Positions 44,775 through 52,573 of a stretch of 64,000 nucleotides of DNA are shown here, in pieces. The stretch is from Virgifigura deserti. GTDB taxonomy: Bacteria; Pseudomonadota; Alphaproteobacteria; Dongiales; Dongiaceae. The notes beneath the pieces were generated by a model, which saw only the letters and a list, made by a program, of their open reading frames with translations, did not search any database and was not told the origin of the DNA. Positions within the stretch are counted from its first letter, which is position 1, and each line of letters begins with the position of its first letter. The DNA lies in assembly GCA_003576685.1 (NCBI GenBank), contig QOZR01000008.1, positions 124,001-188,000 on the forward strand, read 5' to 3'. A program made the translations under genes and the position numbers.

Positions 44775-45297
44775 GGTTTTCCGCCTTCGTGAGAAGATCA
44801 GGGATTTCAACGCCGCCCCGGCTGCAGAGGAGCCCGAGCAGGTGTCTCCTTCGGGCGAGATCGACGAAGCCAGGGAGGCTCGGCGCCAGGAGCTGGCGGC
44901 CGGCTTCTGCGAGGCGATCGACAAGCTCACGGAGATTCTCGATCAGGAATGCGAGGCCGTGCGGAAGCACCGGATCTCGGCCATTCCCGAGTTTGCCCGG
45001 GCGAAAGAGCAGATGCTGGCAAGCATGGAGCGCATCCTGGACGAGGCCGTCGAGGACGGGCTGTCCCTGCGCGCCAACTATAAGGGCATCGACGCCGAAG
45101 AACGGCTGCGGCGGTTCGACGATGCGACGCGCCGGAACATGGCGGCCCTCGAGGCGCTGAACGGCGCCGTCAAGCGCGTGGTCGACCTGACCGTCAAGGC
45201 GATGGAGGCCGAGAACAGCGAGGGCCTCTACGCGCGGGGCGGCAAGACCGTGCGCCCGACCGAGGTCTCGCCGGCCGGCATCAACCTCGATCTCTAA
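44767..45297 (+). CDS. FlgN-like export chaperone (putative)
   Basis: 176 aa, wholly alpha-helical in appearance. The central EAIDKLTEILDQECEAVRKHRISAIPEFARAKEQML is the pattern of FlgN-family chaperones for FlgK/FlgL. Position after flgI-flgJ supports this; low conservation of the family keeps confidence moderate. Start ATG lies within the end of flgJ. Confidence 0.65.
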   Translation: MNEVFRLREKIRDFNAAPAAEEPEQVSPSGEIDEAREARRQELAAGFCEAIDKLTEILDQECEAVRKHRISAIPEFARAKEQMLASMERILDEAVEDGLSLRANYKGIDAEERLRRFDDATRRNMAALEALNGAVKRVVDLTVKAMEAENSEGLYARGGKTVRPTEVSPAGINLDL

Positions 45298-45330
45298 CCC
45301 GCCGGCCCCAGTTTCATAGAGAACAAGTAG

Positions 45331-45352
45331 GGGCGCCCCCATGTGGGCGCCC
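45331..45352. repeat. GGGCGCCC inverted repeat
   Basis: GGGCGCCC at 45331-45338 and again at 45345-45352, each self-complementary, forming a hairpin with loop CCATGT after the flgI operon. Related sequence recurs near 53563-53583. Confidence 0.45.
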
Positions 45353-45430
45353 TGACGGTTGTGTCCGAACCGGGCGGATGAACGGCATCACCGGTGACGA
45401 TTACCCCCACTCTCCCATTGCTGCGCGACG

Positions 45431-45461
45431 GCCCCCCTTTCCCGCTTGCGGAGAGGGACGA
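45431..45461. repeat. palindromic intergenic repeat (CCCTCTCCCG type), degenerate copy 2
   Basis: CCCCTTTCCCGC followed by TTGCGGAGAGGG: same layout as 33173-33196 but with an unpaired base in the stem. Lies in the 287-bp gap between the convergent flgN-like and flgD genes. Confidence 0.5.
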
Positions 45462-45526
45462 GGGGAGGTGAGGGTGTGTCGATCGATATGCTCGCCGGTA
45501 AGGGAGCTCGATAGCGCCGGAAACGA

Positions 45527-45556
45527 GAAAGGGGCCAGCGCGCGCTGGCCCCTTCC
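45527..45556. terminator. strong bidirectional terminator between flgN-like and flgD
   Basis: AAGGGGCCAGCGC (45529-45541) and GCGCTGGCCCCTT (45542-45554) are an exact 26-bp palindrome, preceded by GAA and followed by CC. It sits between convergent operons, so it can serve both strands. Confidence 0.75.
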
Positions 45557-45584
45557 TGGTTGCATGCCGTTCGATGCGGCGGTG

Positions 45585-46190
45585 CTATGAGATCACCATG
45601 TCCTGAGACGCGTCGATCATCTGACCGCTTTCCAGCACGAGGACCGTCCTCCCGTCCTCCTGAATGACCTGCTTGACGGTTTCGCTGACGAAGGTCGCCG
45701 TAGGCAGCGTATCGCCGCTCGCGTCCTTCGCCTCGACGGTGATGATGTACGGGCCGTCCTCCAGCGCCGTGCCCTCGTCGTTCAGGCCGTCCCAGGTGAC
45801 CGTCTGCCGCCCGCCCTCATAGGTAATGGTTTCGGAGCGGACCGGCTGGCCCAGCGAATTCCGGACAGTGTAGCGAACCTCCGACGGCTCGCCTTCGACC
45901 ACGAAGGAGAAATCGGCCGATCCGTCCTGGAGGTTGAGGACGTCGCTGGCGACCTCGATATCGCGGCCGATCAGGGCGAGGCTGCCCTGCGACGACATCG
46001 ACGAGATGGCCTTCATGAGCTCGTCGAGCCTGCCGTTCATCTGGACCGACTGCTCGACCTGGGAAAACTGCGCGAGCTGGGTTACGAACTGCGTTGCATC
46101 CATCGGCGCCAGCGGGTCCTGATTCTGCATCTGCGCGGTCATCAGCTTCAGGAAGGCTTGGTAATCGCTGGTTGTCTGGGGAATTTCCAT
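45585..46190 (-). CDS. flgD: flagellar hook assembly protein FlgD
   Basis: Hook-cap protein, 201 aa from the second of two adjacent ATGs (46190; GGAGG six bases upstream). Family N-terminus: DYQAFLKLMTAQMQNQDPLAPMDATQFVTQLAQFSQVEQSVQMN. The middle has Ig-like and tudor-like parts (GEPSEVRYTVRNSLGQPV; VTWDGLNDEG). Last gene of the leftward motA operon, beside fliK. Confidence 0.95.
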   Translation of the reverse strand: MEIPQTTSDYQAFLKLMTAQMQNQDPLAPMDATQFVTQLAQFSQVEQSVQMNGRLDELMKAISSMSSQGSLALIGRDIEVASDVLNLQDGSADFSFVVEGEPSEVRYTVRNSLGQPVRSETITYEGGRQTVTWDGLNDEGTALEDGPYIITVEAKDASGDTLPTATFVSETVKQVIQEDGRTVLVLESGQMIDASQDMVIS

Positions 46191-46262
46191 CATCGTCCTC
46201 CTTGGACCCGGAACCAACTCACGTAAGGCGTTGGTCGGTCGATTCGACTGTGCAATCAGGGG

Positions 46263-47471
46263 CTAGAGCGAAATATCGAGCACGCCTTCGATATAGCGGG
46301 CGGTGGTCCTGGTTCCGGCCTCGTGATCGTCTCCGGCGGCCAGCCCCGCCACCGAAAAGCGGTCCTGCGAGCCGGTCTGCCGATCGGCCGATCCGGATTG
46401 CCCGTCGCGCGAGGCGAAGTGGAAGTCGGAGTGGCTGATGTCGAGCCCGGCCTCCTGCAGCGCCCGTTCGAGCGTACGGGAGCCCTGCTGAAGCTGCTGG
46501 AGGGCATCCGGCCGCTCGGCGAGGATCGTGACCTTGAGCCGCCCGTCCTGCATCTCCATGGTGACGTCCACCTGGCCGAGTTCCTTCGGATGAAGGTTGA
46601 TTCGGAGAACGGATTGCTTGGACTGCACCGCGCGAATGATATGCACAGCCACCTGTTGGGCCGGCTGCGCGGTCTCGCGCCCCGCGATGCGCGCGTGGTC
46701 GCCGACTTGGCCTTCGCCGGACAGACGGCCGACAAGGCCGACCTCGGCGGGCTCGCTGCGAATCGTCTTCTGCTGTCGAAGCGATGACTCCGCCCCCCAG
46801 AGAGAGGTGGCCGCATATTGCGATGACGGCGTCGACTGGGCGGTCTGGCCCTCGGCCGCGGCGGCCTTGAGGGCGGCGGCGGCATCGGGCTGGCGCGTCT
46901 TTTCGGTCGATGCCTGGCCCGAGGCGGCAGCGTGGTCCGGCTTGGCCTTCGGCTTGGCGGCCTGCGGTGATAGCTGCGGAAGCTCGACCCCGCTCTGATC
47001 CCCTTCCGCGGCGGCGGCCGCAGCCATCTGCGAGCCGGCGCCTTTTGGGTTGCCGGAGAGCAGGCCGGCCTGAGCGAGCTGGGTCGACTGCGTTTCCGCG
47101 GAAGCGGACTGGCCGACCTTGGGGGCCCCGGGGGAGCCAAGCAGGACGGCGCCGATTGCGGCGGCCTGGTCGTTCTCCGGGACTTCGACTTCGCCCTTCG
47201 GCGACTCCGGGCTCGGCTTCCCGCTCATCTCGGCGGCGGGGCCGCCGGCCTGATCGGTCGGATTCTCCGTGGAGTCGGCCGACTTGTCCTTCCGGTTCTT
47301 GCGGGAAACGGGCGCCTGCTCGTCCGCGGTCCCCGGCCGTTCGGCGCTGCTTAGGAAGTCGTCGAAGGAGTCCTGGTTCTTCCTGTCGTCGGCGCTGTAG
47401 CTGCTCGAGGTTCGAGTCTGCGACCTCGCCAGAATATCCTGCGGCGTTTCGATCAAATTCGAGCCGATCAT
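46263..47471 (-). CDS. fliK: flagellar hook-length control protein FliK
   Basis: 402 aa. Long Gln/Ala/Ser/Lys-rich, low-complexity N-terminal ruler region to about residue 280. Then the compact C-terminal domain with LRINLHPKELGQVDVTMEMQDGRLKVTILAERPDALQQL, the FliK switch domain that interacts with FlhB. 78 bp after the preceding gene and followed by flgD. Confidence 0.9.
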   Translation of the reverse strand: MIGSNLIETPQDILARSQTRTSSSYSADDRKNQDSFDDFLSSAERPGTADEQAPVSRKNRKDKSADSTENPTDQAGGPAAEMSGKPSPESPKGEVEVPENDQAAAIGAVLLGSPGAPKVGQSASAETQSTQLAQAGLLSGNPKGAGSQMAAAAAAEGDQSGVELPQLSPQAAKPKAKPDHAAASGQASTEKTRQPDAAAALKAAAAEGQTAQSTPSSQYAATSLWGAESSLRQQKTIRSEPAEVGLVGRLSGEGQVGDHARIAGRETAQPAQQVAVHIIRAVQSKQSVLRINLHPKELGQVDVTMEMQDGRLKVTILAERPDALQQLQQGSRTLERALQEAGLDISHSDFHFASRDGQSGSADRQTGSQDRFSVAGLAAGDDHEAGTRTTARYIEGVLDISL

Positions 47472-47548
47472 CGCACTCCGCCTTCCTTATTATCCAGCCG
47501 AGAAGTCTACCGGCGAATGTCTAAAGGCAGGTTTCGATTCCGCGCGTA

Positions 47549-48952
47549 TCAGAGCAGGCTGTTAACGATCTCGCCTTCGAGAAGCGGCAGCCAGAAACTG
47601 GGTTTGTTGGTAAAGGCGACGTTACCCCGCAAGGCGAAGCGTCCGAAGCATTGCGGCGCGTTCGCCTGGATGTCGTTCCTGAGAAACTTCGGCAGGACCG
47701 TCGTTGTCAGGATCGTGATGCTGAGATGGCTGCCATAGAGAAGGGCCGTTAGCTGTAGCGGCCCGCATACCGGCAGCATCATCTGAAGCGCGCATTGCTG
47801 ACCCGGCCTGCGAACGCCGGTTTCCGGATCCACGGCCTCGTGCTTGACGGCCCACACCATCTGCGTCAGCGACTTCATCATCACCGGGACCAGCACCACT
47901 TCCCAGAAGCCGTAGGGGCCGAGGTCGCGCATCCGCGGACCGACATGGCGGTCGAGGAAATCGAAGAGCTGGTCGGCATCCTGGAAGTCCGTGTCGTTCG
48001 TGCCCAGCCGCCCGAGCCAAGCCCTCAGGCCGCCTCCGCGAAGCGTCAACAGGAAGAACATCAGCGCGAAGCCGAAGGTGGAGTTGAGGCGCGGAGCGAT
48101 CCGCAACCCGCCCTCGATCACTGCGGGATTGATGCCGGCAAGCGCGTTCGTCACATCGTCATAGGTCTGGAGGTTCTGGAAGGATGCGGCGATCCGGCTT
48201 GCGGCGCTCGGGGTAGCGAGGCTCTTGGCGTCGTTGAACGCGCGGGCGATCTCGAGGTTGCGCTGCGCGTCCACCTCCCCTTTGCCGCCCTTCGCCTCGA
48301 GATTGCTTTGGAGCCAAAGCTCGGTGCGTTTCTCGGATCCGACGGCCGACGCCTCGAACTCGCTGATGCCACGCACCGCCTGGTCCAGGTTGACGCCGCG
48401 TGTCTGACCGATTGCCGACATCGGACTGTGGGCGGGGGTCGAAGATCCGACGATCGAAACCATGGCCGGCGACGGGCGGGCGGTGGCCTCGGCGACCCCG
48501 GTCGGAAGCTGCGGCAGGATCTCGATCTTCGCGCTCGTGCCGGACGGAGAGATGGTCAGAATGATCCGCTGTCCGGCGGTGAGCTTGGTCGTCGCTCTTT
48601 CGCCGCTTTCTGCCGCTCCGCCTCTTTCAGCCCCTCCGCCCCTTTCGGCGCCGCCGCCGCCTTGGGCCGCCGCCGCCCTGTCGGCCGCTCCGCTTCTTTC
48701 GCCGTTGAAGGCATCGGTCTGCCGGATGGCGAAGTCGCCGAGCGGGGTCTCGATGCGGACGATGTTGCCGCTGAGGGTCTGCGTCGCCACGGCCTGGACG
48801 CGAATGGCCTCCTGGCCGGGGACGAAGAGGCTGGGCCGGCCGATGATGAGCGCATTCGCCTGGAGCTGTCGCGCTTCGCGATGGGCCGCGCTCCCCTGTT
48901 GCAGGGCTCCCGAATCAGTGATGTACAGAAGCGTGTCGACCGGCGGCCTCAT
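47549..48952 (-). CDS. uncharacterised protein of the motA operon, possibly FliK-related
   Basis: 467 aa, no signal peptide. The N-terminal 100 residues form a beta-rich part (LQANALIIGRPSLFVPGQEAIRVQAVATQ). A Gly/Ala/Glu repeat tract follows at about 85-118 (GGGGAERGGGAERGGAAESG), then a helical middle. The C-terminal half ends LPVCGPLQLTALLYGSHLSITI ... LPKFLRNDIQ, with a strand pattern that recalls the FliK switch domain (LG-P-LQL-G, then basic residues). It stands directly before fliK and after a FliL-like gene. A second hook-length or motor factor is my best guess; not recognised with certainty. Confidence 0.5.
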   Translation of the reverse strand: MRPPVDTLLYITDSGALQQGSAAHREARQLQANALIIGRPSLFVPGQEAIRVQAVATQTLSGNIVRIETPLGDFAIRQTDAFNGERSGAADRAAAAQGGGGAERGGGAERGGAAESGERATTKLTAGQRIILTISPSGTSAKIEILPQLPTGVAEATARPSPAMVSIVGSSTPAHSPMSAIGQTRGVNLDQAVRGISEFEASAVGSEKRTELWLQSNLEAKGGKGEVDAQRNLEIARAFNDAKSLATPSAASRIAASFQNLQTYDDVTNALAGINPAVIEGGLRIAPRLNSTFGFALMFFLLTLRGGGLRAWLGRLGTNDTDFQDADQLFDFLDRHVGPRMRDLGPYGFWEVVLVPVMMKSLTQMVWAVKHEAVDPETGVRRPGQQCALQMMLPVCGPLQLTALLYGSHLSITILTTTVLPKFLRNDIQANAPQCFGRFALRGNVAFTNKPSFWLPLLEGEIVNSLL

Positions 48953-48958
48953 TGTCGA

Positions 48959-49441
48959 TCACGACCGAAGGTTATCCTGCAGCATCAGTCGGTTGAACAG
49001 GACCTGATCGACAACGGCGGTGCCGAGCGTGGTGTTCAGGTCGCCGACCATGCGCTCGGCCAGGTCGCCGGGATCGAAGCTGCCATTGGTGAAGGCGCCG
49101 GTTCCGGCATAGGCGTAGAGCGACTGCAGCGCCGCGTCCCGATAGTGGGGAAGGTGCTTGGCCGCTTCCTTCTTCTGTTCTTCGGTCTCCAGCGAAACGG
49201 TGATTTCGGCCAGGACGAAGGCCTGCGTCCTGCCGTTGAGCACCACCGGGACGACGAATTGGCCCAGCTCGAAATAGGTCTTCTGGGACGGGTCCGGCTC
49301 CACCGTTTTCTCGGCCTGATGGAGGAGCGAGTTCTCCTTGGGATAGAGCAAGCCCATGGCGTGGCTGCCGACCGCGAGGCCGAAGACCAGCCCGAAGAGC
49401 GCGCTGGCGACGGAGAAGGTGATGAAGCGGGAGAGGGCCAT
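48959..49441 (-). CDS. FliL-like membrane protein in the motA operon
   Basis: 160 aa with one N-terminal membrane helix (FITFSVASALFGLVFGLAVGS). The periplasmic domain has the FliL order of elements: FELGQFVVPVV, a long strand AFVLAEITVSLE, a helix with YRDAALQSLY, and the end VVDQVLFNRLMLQDN (compare the fliL end DAVLIQRMVIQ). It starts one base after motA on the same strand. A second FliL-type stator partner is likely. The call rests on pattern, not on search. Confidence 0.55.
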   Translation of the reverse strand: MALSRFITFSVASALFGLVFGLAVGSHAMGLLYPKENSLLHQAEKTVEPDPSQKTYFELGQFVVPVVLNGRTQAFVLAEITVSLETEEQKKEAAKHLPHYRDAALQSLYAYAGTGAFTNGSFDPGDLAERMVGDLNTTLGTAVVDQVLFNRLMLQDNLRS

Positions 49442-49442
49442 G

Positions 49443-50336
49443 CTATGCCGCCTTCACCGATGCACGAGCGGCCTTTCCAAGCTCGGTGTCCAGGATCGTC
49501 GCCTCTTCCACGGCGGCGAAGCTCGGCTGCGTCTGGGAATGGATGACCTTGCGCCCATACTCGACGGCAACCTGCGGCGCGGCGCCGTTCAGATGGGCAA
49601 GAATCGTCGATTTGATCGAGACGAAATAGCTGATGCTCGATTCCCGATTGACGCGGATCAGCGACGCGATCGGATCGACGACCCCATAGGACAGGAACAC
49701 GCCCAGGAAGGTTCCGAGCAGCGCGCCGCCGATGAGCTGGCCCAGGACTTCCGGCGGCTCGTTGATCGCACCCATGGCCTTGATGACGCCGAGCACGGCC
49801 GCCACGATGCCGAGCGCCGGAAGGCCCTCGGCCGCCATCTTGAGGGCGCGCGTCGGACCGTGGAACTCCTTCGACAGGATCCGGATCTCCTCGTCCATCA
49901 GCGCCTCGATCTCGAACGGCTTCGCCGTGCCCAGCGACAGCAGGCGGAGATAGTCGCAGATGAACCGGACCGCCCGCTTCTTCCGCAGCACGGTCGGGTA
50001 CTGCTGGAAGAACTCGCTCTCCTCGGGATGCTCGATATGTCGCTCGAGCTGCAGCATCCCCTTGCTTTTAACGGCGCGCAGCAGCGTGTAGAGCAGCCCG
50101 AGAAGCTCGAGGAAGTCCTTCTCCTTCTCGCGCTTGCCGGCGAACAGCTCGCCGATCGCCTGCAAGGTGTCCTTGACGACGGGCAGCGGGTGGGCAAGCA
50201 CGAAAATGCCGGCGCTGGCGCCCGCGACGATGACGAACTCGTAGGGCTGCCACAAGATGGACATGTTCCCGCCCATGCCGAGATAGCCGCCGCCCACCGC
50301 CGCGACGACCAGAAGAATGCCGATCAACGGACCCAT
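49443..50336 (-). CDS. motA: flagellar stator protein MotA
   Basis: Stator ion-channel subunit, 297 aa, with AGGAGAGG four bases before the ATG. Four hydrophobic segments. LGIVAAVLGVIKAMGAINEPPEVLGQLIGGALLGTFLGVFLSYGVVDPIASLI is the hallmark C-terminal pair of helices. The cytoplasmic loop carries the charged residues that push on FliG (LRKKRAVRFICDYLRLL). First gene of a leftward operon that does not contain motB. Confidence 0.95.
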   Translation of the reverse strand: MGPLIGILLVVAAVGGGYLGMGGNMSILWQPYEFVIVAGASAGIFVLAHPLPVVKDTLQAIGELFAGKREKEKDFLELLGLLYTLLRAVKSKGMLQLERHIEHPEESEFFQQYPTVLRKKRAVRFICDYLRLLSLGTAKPFEIEALMDEEIRILSKEFHGPTRALKMAAEGLPALGIVAAVLGVIKAMGAINEPPEVLGQLIGGALLGTFLGVFLSYGVVDPIASLIRVNRESSISYFVSIKSTILAHLNGAAPQVAVEYGRKVIHSQTQPSFAAVEEATILDTELGKAARASVKAA

Positions 50337-50550
50337 AGAACCTCTCCTTACCGAGGCGAATGATGTTCGCTCGAGTCGTATGAAGAGGCCGACAGTAGAA
50401 ATTTCCGGTTAAAAGGAGTTTTAAGGTGTGAAGGTCGGCTACTTATTTAAGGTGTCTGGAATTGATTTTTAGATAATTCAGGTGGCATTCGATGTTGTTC
50501 GCTCGGCAGCTATGTTTATTTTCCAAATGCTGCGCCGACGACCTAATTTT

Positions 50551-50579
50551 TTAACCCGGCTTTAAACTGGTGGTGGCAG
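50551..50579 (+). promoter_or_regulatory. CtrA-box-like element upstream of flagellin
   Basis: TTAA (50551-50554), seven bases, TTAAAC (50562-50567): an exact TTAA-N7-TTAA pair, the published CtrA box. Nine bases further on is CAG instead of TAG. It lies 109 bp before the flagellin start. The best-preserved of the seven elements for the upstream half-site. Confidence 0.55.
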
Positions 50580-50600
50580 CATCGCCGCGTCATCTCGGGA

Positions 50601-50625
50601 TCGAGGGTCGTAGAAACGACATCGA
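50601..50625 (+). promoter_or_regulatory. hairpin in the flagellin 5' leader
   Basis: TCGA..GTCGT-AGAA-ACGAC.TCGA: a stem of five perfect pairs with a four-base loop, extended by TCGA/TCGA across a small internal loop. It would lie in the long untranslated leader of the flagellin mRNA if transcription starts just after the upstream element. FlbT, encoded two genes downstream, is known in Caulobacter to bind flagellin leaders, so this is a candidate site. Confidence 0.35.
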
Positions 50626-50688
50626 ACCTTGCAGGTCGTCAGAAGGCGGGACACCTCAAAGCAACCTTAGAATGAAAGGACTGAGGAT

Positions 50689-51603
50689 ATGGCCTCAATT
50701 CTGACCAATGTCGGCGCGATGACCGCTCTGCAGACCCTTCAGAGCGTCAGCTCCAACCTGATGCAGACCCAGGACCGCATCTCCACGGGCATGCGCGTGG
50801 CGACCGCCAAGGACAACGCCGCCTATTGGGCGATCGCGACCACGATGCGGACCGACAATTCCGGCTTCTCGGCGATCACCGATTCCCTGGGCCTGGGCCT
50901 GTCGACGGCCGGCATGGCCACCGCAGCGAACGAGGCGATCGTCGAGAAACTCGACGAACTGAAACAGGCAATGGTCAATGCGCAGGATCCTGGCGTCGAC
51001 AAGGTGAAGATCGACGACAGCGTTCAGCAGATCAAAGCCCAGATCGAAACGATCATCGCCAGCGCCAGCTTCAATGGCAGCAACTGGCTCGACGGTTCGA
51101 TCAACGACACGGCCAATGCCGGTACTCCGGTCAACATCCTGGCCTCGCTTGTCCGGTCGGGCAGCACGGTGACGCCAGAGTACATTGTATTCGACCCGTT
51201 GAATTCCGACTACGGCAGCGCGGCCGGCTACTTCCGCACGGAGTTGGGCGGCACCGCAACCGCCCTCGTCGGCGGCGGTATCCTTGGCGCCGCCTTCACC
51301 TTCGACAACACCACCACCCAGGCGGATCTGGAGGGGGCGCTGGCCGAGGTTGAGGCAGCCGTCGCCAAGGCGACCGAAATCGGTTCGCTCCTTGGTTCTG
51401 TCGAGTCGCGTATCGAAGATCAGAAGACGTTCATGACGAAGATGATCGACGCGACGGAGCGTGGAATCGGCGTGCTGGTCGACGCCGACCTGAACAAGGA
51501 GAGCGCCCGGCTGAAGGCCTTGCAGGTCCAGCAGCAGCTGGCCATCGAGGCGCTGAATATCGCGAACGCTGAGCCGCAGAACATTCTGTCGCTGTTTCGC
51601 TAA
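50689..51603 (+). CDS. fliC: flagellin
   Basis: Filament subunit, 304 aa, the only flagellin gene seen. Conserved N-terminal core: LTNVGAMTALQTLQSVSSNLMQTQDRISTGMRVATAKDNAAYWAIATTMR. C-terminal core: LNKESARLKALQVQQQLAIEALNIANAEPQNILSLFR. A short variable middle (about residues 130-220) makes it a small flagellin. Heads flaF-flbT-DUF1217 but has its own terminator. Confidence 0.96.
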   Translation: MASILTNVGAMTALQTLQSVSSNLMQTQDRISTGMRVATAKDNAAYWAIATTMRTDNSGFSAITDSLGLGLSTAGMATAANEAIVEKLDELKQAMVNAQDPGVDKVKIDDSVQQIKAQIETIIASASFNGSNWLDGSINDTANAGTPVNILASLVRSGSTVTPEYIVFDPLNSDYGSAAGYFRTELGGTATALVGGGILGAAFTFDNTTTQADLEGALAEVEAAVAKATEIGSLLGSVESRIEDQKTFMTKMIDATERGIGVLVDADLNKESARLKALQVQQQLAIEALNIANAEPQNILSLFR

Positions 51604-51644
51604 TCGACCGGGGGATTCGCGCGCCTCGATCGCGGTGAATCCAG

Positions 51645-51674
51645 GGCCCGCCCCCTCCGGGGGCGGGCCTTTCC
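51645..51674 (+). terminator. flagellin terminator
   Basis: GGCCCGCCCCC (51645-51655), loop TCC, GGGGGCGGGCC (51659-51669), then TTTCCTT: a perfect 11-bp GC stem with a T-rich tail. Confidence 0.85.
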
Positions 51675-51725
51675 TTACCGAACGGGCCAGTATCGGCGAG
51701 CCGGCAGGCAACCTTAAAACGCAGA

Positions 51726-51743
51726 TTAAACATCCGGTGCTAA
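51726..51743 (+). promoter_or_regulatory. flagellar operon element upstream of flaF
   Basis: TTAAAC at 51726-51731, nine bases, TAA at 51741-51743; TAAA lies seven bases before the TTAA. It ends 40 bp before flaF, after the flagellin terminator, so flaF-flbT can be transcribed separately from flagellin. Confidence 0.5.
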
Positions 51744-51783
51744 CCTTTCCACCGCCGAAATCATGAAGCGGAAGGACCATGGC

Positions 51784-52137
51784 ATGGAAGCAATCCGCGC
51801 CTATGAGCAGACAAAGCGGACATTTATCGATCCGCGGGTTGCGGAACGGACGGTCTTCGAACGCGTGACGGCGCAGCTTCGCCACGCGGCGCAGCTCGCC
51901 TCCCGAACCAGCGAATTTCACGAGGCCGTGCACGCCAACCGCCGGCTCTGGGCCGCCGTCATCGCCGATGTCGCGGACCCGGGCAACACCTTGTCGACGG
52001 AGATGAAGGAGGGCTTGATCTCGCTCGGTCTCTGGGTGCAGCGGGAAAGCACGACTGCGGCAATGGGCCGGACCGAGCTGTCGGCGCTGATCGACGTCAA
52101 CGAGGCCGTGATCAACGGCCTCGCACCGAAGAGCTAA
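51784..52137 (+). CDS. flaF: flagellar biosynthesis regulator FlaF
   Basis: 117 aa from the ATG at 51784 (GGAAGGA upstream); an ATG seven codons earlier is open. Helical protein with AIRAYEQTKRTFIDPRVAERTVFERVTAQLRHA and LWAAVIADVADPGNTLSTEMKEGLISLGLWVQRES, the FlaF signature. In Caulobacter FlaF is needed for flagellin production and opposes FlbT. 19 bp before flbT. Confidence 0.92.
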   Translation: MEAIRAYEQTKRTFIDPRVAERTVFERVTAQLRHAAQLASRTSEFHEAVHANRRLWAAVIADVADPGNTLSTEMKEGLISLGLWVQRESTTAAMGRTELSALIDVNEAVINGLAPKS

Positions 52138-52156
52138 GGCCGGAGGCACGGGACCG

Positions 52157-52546
52157 ATGGGCCTCAATATCCGGCTTCTCCACGGCGACCAGTGCGTCAT
52201 CAATGGCGCCGTGATCAAATGCAAGTCGCAGCGCACGACGATCTCCGTCGAGAACCACGCGCATGTCATTCGCGGGCCGGACATCCTCAAGGGCGAGGAC
52301 GTGAACACGCCGCTGCGGCGCGTCTATTTCGCGGCGCAGCTCATGCTGATCGACCCGTCCTCCGCCGACCAGCACCGCCGGCACTTCGACCACTATACGC
52401 ACGAGGTTCTCGAGGTGCTCGAGAACCCGGAGATGCTGGGTCAGCTTCACCAGGCGATAAGCTGCGTCGACGCCAAGGACTATTACAAGGCGCTGGTCGC
52501 GCTCAAACCGGTTCTCGAATATGAGAAGCAGCTCCTGGCGGGCTGA
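52157..52546 (+). CDS. flbT: flagellin mRNA regulator FlbT
   Basis: 129 aa. GLNIRLLHGDQCVINGAVIKCKSQRTTISVENHAHVIRGPDIL is the FlbT beta-rich part; a helical C-terminus with DAKDYYKALVALKPVLEYEKQLL follows. Post-transcriptional regulator that binds flagellin mRNA in alphaproteobacteria. Its neighbourhood (flagellin, flaF) is canonical. Confidence 0.92.
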   Translation: MGLNIRLLHGDQCVINGAVIKCKSQRTTISVENHAHVIRGPDILKGEDVNTPLRRVYFAAQLMLIDPSSADQHRRHFDHYTHEVLEVLENPEMLGQLHQAISCVDAKDYYKALVALKPVLEYEKQLLAG

Positions 52547-52573
52547 GACAACTGCCGAGAAGGAGAACGCATC

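Larger units (their letters stand above)
50337..50688. other. 352-bp divergent control region between motA and flagellin genes
   Basis: No gene. Contains a TTAA-N8-TTAA pair at 50409-50424 (candidate for motA), an AT-rich stretch around 50440-50500, the TTAA-N7-TTAAAC element at 50551-50567 (candidate for flagellin), and a leader hairpin at 50601-50625. Confidence 0.6.

Noticed and set aside
47795..49546. Open frame of 583 codons on the plus strand across the FliL-like and 467-aa genes
   Set aside because: It covers parts of three minus-strand genes that are tightly packed with ribosome sites; a composition shadow.
50409..50424. CtrA box before motA
   Set aside because: Two TTAA halves are present but eight bases apart instead of seven, and no TA-purine follows at the usual place; kept only as a note in the control region.
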